Assembly (NCBI GenBank): GCA_903876795.1
Contig: CAIRBK010000030.1
Location: 1 to 36,929 of the forward strand
Origin: an uncultured Verrucomicrobiota bacterium
Lineage (GTDB): Bacteria > Verrucomicrobiota > Verrucomicrobiia > Opitutales > Opitutaceae
Reading direction: 5' to 3'
Length of the DNA: 36,929 bases
Positions 32,037 to 36,929 of the stretch are shown one piece after another (positions within the stretch are counted from its first letter, which is position 1; the number at the start of each line of letters is the position of its first letter). Both the position numbers and the translations under genes were made by a program. The notes under the pieces are model-generated. The model was not told where the DNA came from, did no database searches, and was given only the letters and a program-made list of their open reading frames with translations.

Positions 32037-32065
32037 CGATTCGGGACCTATCCACCGCCGAATCG
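32037..32065. promoter_or_regulatory. 8-bp inverted repeat in the flgB/cheR divergent region
   Basis: CGATTCGG (32037-32044) pairs with CCGAATCG (32058-32065) around a 13-nt spacer. It is 54 nt upstream of the sigma-54 core and about 100 nt before cheR. Enhancer sites for NtrC-class activators are usually inverted repeats upstream of the promoter, so an activator site is possible. Confidence 0.4.
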
Positions 32066-32168
32066 GAGCGGGCGGGATGGGCAAAAAATTCCCCCCGGCC
32101 TTTTCCCGTGATTTTGGGGCGGGGCGTTCATTTTTCCGACGGAGGGTCGATAACTCCAAGGCACCGCC

Positions 32169-32999
32169 ATGCGCCCCCACGACTATCAGTTCATTCGCGA
32201 CATCGTTTACCGTCACAGCCGGATCAACCTCGGCGAAGACAAACAGGAACTGGTGAGCGCCCGCCTCGGCAAGCGCCTCCGCGCCACCGGCAAGGCCTCC
32301 ATCGGCGAGTATTGCGACCTGCTGCGCTCTCCGTCCGGCTCCGACGAACTGGGCAACCTCATCGACGTCATCTCCACCAACCACACGTATTTTTTCCGCG
32401 AAGAGGGCCACTTCTCCGCCCTGCGCGACATCATCCTGCCCGACCTGGTGCGCCGCCGCACCACCGAATCCTGGGCCGCCCTCCGCCTCTGGAGCGCGGC
32501 CTGTTCCAGCGGCGAGGAACCCTACTCGGTCGCCATCGCCCTCGACGAATACTTCAACGCGCACCCTCCCTCCTGGCCCCGCCAGATCGAGGCCACCGAC
32601 ATCTCCAGCCGCATCCTCGCCAAGGCCGAGGCGGGCATCTACCCGGCCGAGACCGTCTCCCGCCTCCCCGCCGCCATGGCCAAGACCTATTTCCAGACCG
32701 GCTACGGCGAGCAGACCGGCCTCTTCCGCGTCAAACCCGCCATCCGCGACATCGTCCGCTTCCGCCGTCTCAACCTCCTGGAGGGCCAGCCGCCGTTCAC
32801 CGAGCCTTTCCAAATCATCCTTTGCCGCAACGTCATGATCTACTTCGACCGCCCCACCCAGGAGGAGCTGGTCAACCGCCTCAAGGCCCGCCTCGTCCCC
32901 GGCGGCTACCTGCTCGTCGGCCACTCCGAGAGCCTCACCGGCATCAATCATGGCCTCAAACTGATCCGCCCGGCCACCTACCAGAAACCGCTCCGCTGA
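32169..32999 (+). CDS. cheR: Chemotaxis protein methyltransferase CheR
   Basis: CheR methylates glutamates on chemoreceptors using AdoMet. The 276 residues have the N-terminal CheR domain (FIRDIVYRHSRINLGEDKQE), the conserved NHTYFFRE motif (71-78), the AdoMet motif ACSSGEEPYS (111-120), and IILCRNVMIYFDRPTQEELV with LLVGHSESL near the end. Length is typical. It is the first gene of the + strand chemotaxis unit (cheR, cheB, REC-HD-GYP-like, cheD), diverging from flgB. cheB follows after 7 nt. Confidence 0.96.
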   Translation: MRPHDYQFIRDIVYRHSRINLGEDKQELVSARLGKRLRATGKASIGEYCDLLRSPSGSDELGNLIDVISTNHTYFFREEGHFSALRDIILPDLVRRRTTESWAALRLWSAACSSGEEPYSVAIALDEYFNAHPPSWPRQIEATDISSRILAKAEAGIYPAETVSRLPAAMAKTYFQTGYGEQTGLFRVKPAIRDIVRFRRLNLLEGQPPFTEPFQIILCRNVMIYFDRPTQEELVNRLKARLVPGGYLLVGHSESLTGINHGLKLIRPATYQKPLR

Positions 33000-33006
33000 T
33001 CCGTCC

Positions 33007-34188
33007 ATGTCCCCGCCCCGCCCCATCAAGGTCCTCGTTGTGGACGACTCCGCCGTCGTTCGACGCCTCGTCACCGAGGCCCTCAACGCCGACCCCGATG
33101 TCACCGTGGTGGGCACCGCCTCCGACCCTTTCATCGCCAAGGACCGCATCCTCCAGCTCAACCCCGACGTCCTCACCCTCGACCTCGAAATGCCCCGCAT
33201 GGACGGGCTCACCTTCCTCGGCATCCTCATGCGCGAGCACCCCATCCCGGCCATCATCATGAGCTCCCTCACCACCGAGGGCTCCCAACAGGCCCTCGAG
33301 GCCCTCCGCCTCGGCGCGGTGGACGTCCTCGCCAAGCCCGGCGGTTCCTACAGCTTCGGCGACCTCGGCCCCCGCCTCATCGAGGCCGTCAAAACCGCCT
33401 CCCGCGCCCGTCTCCGCCGCCTCCCCGCCGCGACCGTCCAGGCCCCCGCACCCGCCGCGATCTCCGCAACCTCCCCCGCCCTCGCAACCTCCCCCGCGGC
33501 CTCCGCGACCGCCTCCCCTTTCCGGCTCGCCGCCTCGGCACCGGCCCCCCGCCGCGTCTACACGCCCCCCCCGCCTCCCGTGCGCCCGCCCTCCGCCTAC
33601 CGCGGCGACCCGCGCCGACTCATCGTGCTCGGCGCCTCCACCGGCGGCACCGAGGCCCTCCGCGAGGTCCTCACCGCCCTCCCCGCCGACCTCCCCCCCA
33701 TCGCCGTCGTCCAGCACATCCCGCCCCACTTCTCCAAGGCCTTCGCCGACCGCCTCAACCAACTCTGCGCCTTCCACGTCCGCGAAGCCGTCCACGGCGA
33801 AGCCCTCCCGCCCGGCACCGCCCTCGTCGCCCCGGGCAACCACCACATGCTCCTGCGCTGGACCGGCGCCGGCTACCGCGTCGAACTCAACTCCGGCCCC
33901 CAGGTCTGGCACCAGCGCCCCGCCGTCGACATCCTCTTCAAATCCGTCCCCGACAACCTCTGCCCCCACGTCATCGGCGGTGTCCTCACCGGCATGGGCA
34001 AGGACGGCGCCGAGGGCCTTGTGCGCCTGCGCCGCTCCGGCGCCGCCACCTTCGCCCAGGACGAGGCCACCAGCGTTGTCTACGGCATGCCCCGCGAAGC
34101 CTGGGAACAGGGCGGCGCCGCCGTGCAACTCCCCCTCGAAGCCATCGCCGCCCACATCACCCGGCTCGCCCACGCCTCCCCCGCCTGA
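33007..34188 (+). CDS. cheB: Chemotaxis methylesterase/deamidase CheB
   Basis: CheB removes methyl groups added by CheR. The receiver has D13-D14, phosphoacceptor D59 (LTLDLEMP) and the AKPGGS motif. An Ala/Pro-rich linker of about 60 residues (roughly 140-200) follows. The methylesterase domain keeps the catalytic triad: S211 in GASTGG, H237 in QHIP, and D333 in GMGKDGAEG. With 393 residues the protein is longer than E. coli CheB (349) because of the linker. It starts 7 nt after cheR, and the next gene starts 2 nt after its stop. Confidence 0.96.
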   Translation: MSPPRPIKVLVVDDSAVVRRLVTEALNADPDVTVVGTASDPFIAKDRILQLNPDVLTLDLEMPRMDGLTFLGILMREHPIPAIIMSSLTTEGSQQALEALRLGAVDVLAKPGGSYSFGDLGPRLIEAVKTASRARLRRLPAATVQAPAPAAISATSPALATSPAASATASPFRLAASAPAPRRVYTPPPPPVRPPSAYRGDPRRLIVLGASTGGTEALREVLTALPADLPPIAVVQHIPPHFSKAFADRLNQLCAFHVREAVHGEALPPGTALVAPGNHHMLLRWTGAGYRVELNSGPQVWHQRPAVDILFKSVPDNLCPHVIGGVLTGMGKDGAEGLVRLRRSGAATFAQDEATSVVYGMPREAWEQGGAAVQLPLEAIAAHITRLAHASPA

Positions 34189-34190
34189 CC

Positions 34191-35462
34191 ATGCACCCAC
34201 CCGACGCCAACACCCCCCGCACCGTGCTCGTCGTTGACGACGAACCGCGCGTCCTCGCCGGTCTCAAAGAAGTACTCGAACGCCTGCAACTCCACGTCTT
34301 CACCACCGCCGATCCCCGCCGCGCCATCGACATGCTCCACGAGCGCGCCTTCGGCGTCATCATCTCCGACCACCTCATGCCCGCCATGTCCGGCATGGAT
34401 TTCCTCGTCGAGTGCCAGCGCCTCCAGCCCCACGCCACCCGCATCCTCGTCACCGCCGTCCTCTCCCTGCCCACCCTCGTCGAGGCCATCAACAAGGGCG
34501 AGATCTACCGCTTCCTCGCCAAACCCTGGCTCCGCGAAGAGCTCATCGCCACCGTCCGCAACGCCGTCAACCGCTACGAACTGCTCACCCAAAACCACCG
34601 CCTCCTCTCCGAGTCCTCCGTCCTCAACCAGAAACTCACCCAGGCCAACGTCGCCCTCGCCGAACAGATCACCGCACTCGAACGCCAGCGCACCGCCCTC
34701 GACGACGCCAACCAGGAACTCAGCCGCCGTTACGGCCACTCCCTGGAACTGTGCACCCGCATCCTCGCCACCTACGACCCCTACCTCGCCGGCCAGACCC
34801 GCGCCATCGCCAGCATTGCCGTCCAGATGGCCCTCTCCGAACACTTCACCGCCGAGGAACGCGAAATCCTCAAGACCAGCGCCTGGCTCTGCGACCTCGG
34901 CCTCATCGGCGTCTCCCGCGAAGTCTACCGCGCCTTCCGCCGGGACCCGTCCCGGCTCAGCGAACGCGAACTCGCCGGCATCCACAACCACCCCGTCTAC
35001 AGCCAGACACTCGCCACCCACCTCGACAGCCGCCACCTCGTCGGCGAGACCATCCGCGCCCACCACGAACGCTTCGACGGCGCCGGCTTCCCCGACGGCC
35101 TCTCCGGCCAGTCCATCCCCTGGACCGCCCGCTGCCTCGCCGTCGCCGTCACCTTCGTCGAATCCAGCCTCCCCACCGACCAGGCCCTCGACGAGATCGC
35201 CGCCCAATCCGGCAACGCCCTCGACCCCGAGGCCGTGCGCCTCTTTCGCACCACCACCCGCCTCCAACCCCTGCCCCGCAGCGTCCGCGAAATCATGCTC
35301 GAAGACCTCCAGCCCGGCATGGTCCTGGCCGGCGGCATCTACAGCCCCCACGGCCTGCTCCTCGTCAGCGAGGGCCAGCCCCTCAACCCCGCCATGATCG
35401 CCAAAATCCGCAACCACAACCTCGTGACACCGATCAGCCAGCGCCTGCTCGTCTACTCCTGA
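34191..35462 (+). CDS. Response regulator with a degenerate HD-GYP domain
   Basis: The receiver is intact: D16-D17, phosphoacceptor D60, T88 and K111 in YRFLAKPW. A coiled coil (about 125-180) joins it to an HD-GYP-type output. HD-GYP enzymes degrade cyclic di-GMP, but several metal ligands are altered: the HD pair reads C-D (AWLCDLGLIG in place of L-H-D-I-G-K), the early His is absent (AGQTRAIA), and the late Asp is Val (AVAVTFVE). The GYP motif is GFP (HHERFDGAGFPDGL). The usual C-terminal extension (LEDLQPGMVLAGGIYSPHG) is present. It is therefore probably a signal-responsive binding or regulatory protein, not an active phosphodiesterase. It sits between cheB and cheD, 13 nt before cheD. 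Confidence 0.85.
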   Translation: MHPPDANTPRTVLVVDDEPRVLAGLKEVLERLQLHVFTTADPRRAIDMLHERAFGVIISDHLMPAMSGMDFLVECQRLQPHATRILVTAVLSLPTLVEAINKGEIYRFLAKPWLREELIATVRNAVNRYELLTQNHRLLSESSVLNQKLTQANVALAEQITALERQRTALDDANQELSRRYGHSLELCTRILATYDPYLAGQTRAIASIAVQMALSEHFTAEEREILKTSAWLCDLGLIGVSREVYRAFRRDPSRLSERELAGIHNHPVYSQTLATHLDSRHLVGETIRAHHERFDGAGFPDGLSGQSIPWTARCLAVAVTFVESSLPTDQALDEIAAQSGNALDPEAVRLFRTTTRLQPLPRSVREIMLEDLQPGMVLAGGIYSPHGLLLVSEGQPLNPAMIAKIRNHNLVTPISQRLLVYS

Positions 35463-35475
35463 CTCCCTCCCGCAC

Positions 35476-35997
35476 ATGGCCGGCTCACCCACCATCGCCA
35501 GTCTCTTCGCACAACGCATCGTCGTCGGCGTCGCCGAATTCGCCGTCGCCAACCAGTCCCAGGTCACCATCAGCACCTACGCCCTCGGCTCCTGCATCGG
35601 CCTGGTCGCCTACGACCCCGCCGCCAAGGCCGGAGGCCTCCTCCACCTGATGCTCCCCGACTCCACCCTCTCCCCCGACAAAGCCGCCGCCCAGCCCGCC
35701 ATGTTTGCCGACACCGGCATCCCCGCCTTCTTCAACAGCCTCGGCGGCGTCCGCGCCCAACGCTCCCGCACCAACCTCTTCATGGCCGGCGGCGCCTCCG
35801 TCCTCTCCGGCCCCGACAGCTTCAAAATCGGCGAACGCAACGCCGTCGCCGTCCGCAAGATGCTCACCGTCTACGGCTGCCGCCTCATCGGCGCCGAGGT
35901 CGGCGGCACCGTCAACCGCACCCTCCACCTCGACGTAAGCTCCGGCCAGCTCACCATCAAGCTCCCCGACCGCGTCCTCACCGCCTCCCTCGCCTGA
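35476..35997 (+). CDS. cheD: Chemoreceptor glutamine deamidase CheD
   Basis: CheD deamidates glutamines on chemoreceptors and, in some bacteria, interacts with CheC. The catalytic residues line up with those of Thermotoga CheD by spacing: T34 and C40 (TYALGSCIGL), and H57 (GGLLHLMLP). The rest fits too (AKAGGLLHLMLPDS, TNLFMAGGASVL, IGERNAVAVRKML, IGAEVGGTVNRTLHLDVSSG). At 173 residues it is of normal length. CheX-type phosphatases are encoded in this window rather than CheC. It ends the tightly packed + strand chemotaxis unit. Confidence 0.93.
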   Translation: MAGSPTIASLFAQRIVVGVAEFAVANQSQVTISTYALGSCIGLVAYDPAAKAGGLLHLMLPDSTLSPDKAAAQPAMFADTGIPAFFNSLGGVRAQRSRTNLFMAGGASVLSGPDSFKIGERNAVAVRKMLTVYGCRLIGAEVGGTVNRTLHLDVSSGQLTIKLPDRVLTASLA

Positions 35998-36008
35998 GCC
36001 ACCCTGCC

Positions 36009-36791
36009 ATGAAGCCGCCCTCACGATCCGCCTGGGCCTGGACCGCCCTCGTTTTCCTCGCCTTCGTGGCCACCCGCGCGCCGGCCCAGACCACCCCCGC
36101 CCTCCTGGCCGATGAGTCCTTCACCTACGCCAACGGCTCCATTGTCGGAACAACCGGCGGCTCCGGCTGGAACGGCGCATGGATCAACCCCTACTCGCAA
36201 TCCCCGCTTGCCGTGAGCGGCAACCGGTTGATCCACGACGGCGCCTCCACCATCGAAGCCGCCGGACGCGCCCTCTCCCTCCGCCTCTCGTCCGCCACCG
36301 CCTCCGAAGCCTACATTCTCTTTGACGCGCAATTCTCCACCCAGTCTGGCGGCGGCACCCCCAATCTCCGCCTCATCGACACCTCTGCGGGCAACGCCGT
36401 CACCGGCGGCTTGGGCAACAACGGCCACAGCCAGACCTACGGCATTCTGGGCGCAAACCTCGCCCAAGGTGCCAACACCTCGGTGTCCCTGGCCACCGCC
36501 GCCCGCATCCTCTTCAAAATCGACTATGTTAACAACCAATCGAGCCTCTGGGTGAGCACGGGAGCCGCCTGGGACGTGGCGGCGCTGCCCACCAGCGGAG
36601 CCGACGCCACCTTTGCCGCCGCCCCCCAGTTTGACCGCCTTGATCTCTACGTGCGCAACCTGAGCAATTTCGACAACCTGCGCGTCTACACGACAGCCAT
36701 TCCCGAGCCCGCCAACGCCGCCGCCCTGGCCGGCCTGGCGATCCTTACGCTCACCCTCACCCGCCGAAAGCCCACCCGCCACCCCGTGTAG
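36009..36791 (+). CDS. PEP-CTERM sorting domain protein
   Basis: The 260 residues begin with a signal peptide (WTALVFLAFVATRAPAQ, cut near residue 27) and end with the PEP-CTERM sorting signal: IPEP, a hydrophobic helix (ANAAALAGLAILTLTLT) and the basic tail RRKPTRHPV. Such proteins are exported and processed by exosortase, typically in exopolysaccharide-making bacteria. The middle has a beta-rich, Gly/Ser/Asn-rich sequence with an end strand (FDNLRVYTT), like the concanavalin-type sandwich domains of other surface proteins. No enzyme motif is visible. It lies 11 nt after cheD, but a functional link to chemotaxis is doubtful. The stop codon falls within a short dispersed repeat (36782-36815). 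Confidence 0.88.
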   Translation: MKPPSRSAWAWTALVFLAFVATRAPAQTTPALLADESFTYANGSIVGTTGGSGWNGAWINPYSQSPLAVSGNRLIHDGASTIEAAGRALSLRLSSATASEAYILFDAQFSTQSGGGTPNLRLIDTSAGNAVTGGLGNNGHSQTYGILGANLAQGANTSVSLATAARILFKIDYVNNQSSLWVSTGAAWDVAALPTSGADATFAAAPQFDRLDLYVRNLSNFDNLRVYTTAIPEPANAAALAGLAILTLTLTRRKPTRHPV

Positions 36792-36815
36792 CCCCGTCCG
36801 CCCCCGGCCGTGCGG
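36782..36815. repeat. Short dispersed repeat, copy 2
   Basis: It begins CCCCGTGTAGCC like the copy at 13730-13763 and shares about 28 of 34 positions with it. Here the element supplies the stop codon of the PEP-CTERM gene. Two copies are too few to define a family. Confidence 0.45.
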
Positions 36816-36929
36816 TTCGGGAGTGTCCGCCCGCCCCCATCGGCACAACTACCCCATTGTGTTAGTTTTTCCGTCGTCGACCGGCTCCTACCCCGCCGCC
36901 GCGGGCCCCAACACGCCAAGGCCCGCTCC

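Overview
The window is high-G+C bacterial DNA. It most likely comes from the Verrucomicrobiota, probably an Opitutaceae-like organism. That placement is inferred from the large compact flagellar block, the paired HDOD genes beside it, a PEP-CTERM protein and the overall composition; no rRNA or other phylogenetic marker is present.

Region 1 (1-5226, + strand) is a worn-down defence island. It holds a DUF262/DUF1524 (GmrSD-like) gene without its N-terminus. Next is an ORF in which the start of a type III methyltransferase (Mod) runs in frame into a short piece of a type III restriction subunit (Res). Then comes a C-terminal fragment that may derive from a STAND-type NTPase. The last gene is full length: a GHKL ATPase joined to a C-terminal PD-(D/E)XK domain resembling DUF4263/Shedu, and it is the best candidate for an active, little-described defence protein.

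Region 2 (5511-15929) mixes flagellar accessory and chemosensory genes. The - strand carries a FlgN-like protein, a TPR protein and a proline-rich protein; two HDOD proteins; a REC-pseudoREC-STAS-like regulator; a CheX-like phosphatase; and a small unknown gene. The + strand carries one NtrC-class sigma-54 activator (12100-13674). After it on the - strand come FliT-like, FliS and FlgM-like proteins and a lipoprotein. Three - strand units have sigma-28-like promoters (TAAA-like box, 15-16 nt, GCCGAT-like box).

Region 3 (15932-31955, all - strand) is read in the order flgB, flgC, fliE, fliF, fliG, fliH, fliI, fliJ, motE-like, fliK, flgD, flgE, fliL, fliM, fliN, fliO, fliP, fliQ, fliR, fliD. Many genes overlap by about 4 nt. 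A perfect sigma-54 promoter core lies directly before flgB. Together with the local sigma-54 activator, the FlgM-like protein and the sigma-28-like sites, this suggests a classical hierarchy: sigma-54 for rod, hook and export genes, then sigma-28 for late genes. Flagellin, flhA/flhB, motA/motB, the distal rod and ring genes, flgK/flgL and cheA/cheW/cheY are not here.

Region 4 (32169-36791, + strand) holds cheR, cheB, a REC plus degenerate HD-GYP protein and cheD, all tightly packed, then a PEP-CTERM exported protein.

Non-coding stretches: 5227-5510 (284 nt) has only G+C-rich self-complementary sequence and no clear feature. 7624-7888 (265 nt) has a sigma-28-like promoter and a small hairpin. 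13675-13915 (241 nt) lies between convergent genes and has two perfect hairpins and one copy of a short repeat. 14970-15212 has a sigma-28-like promoter. 31956-32168 is the divergent flgB/cheR control region. 36792-36929 holds the rest of the second repeat copy and no gene. No tRNA, rRNA, CRISPR array or insertion sequence was seen.
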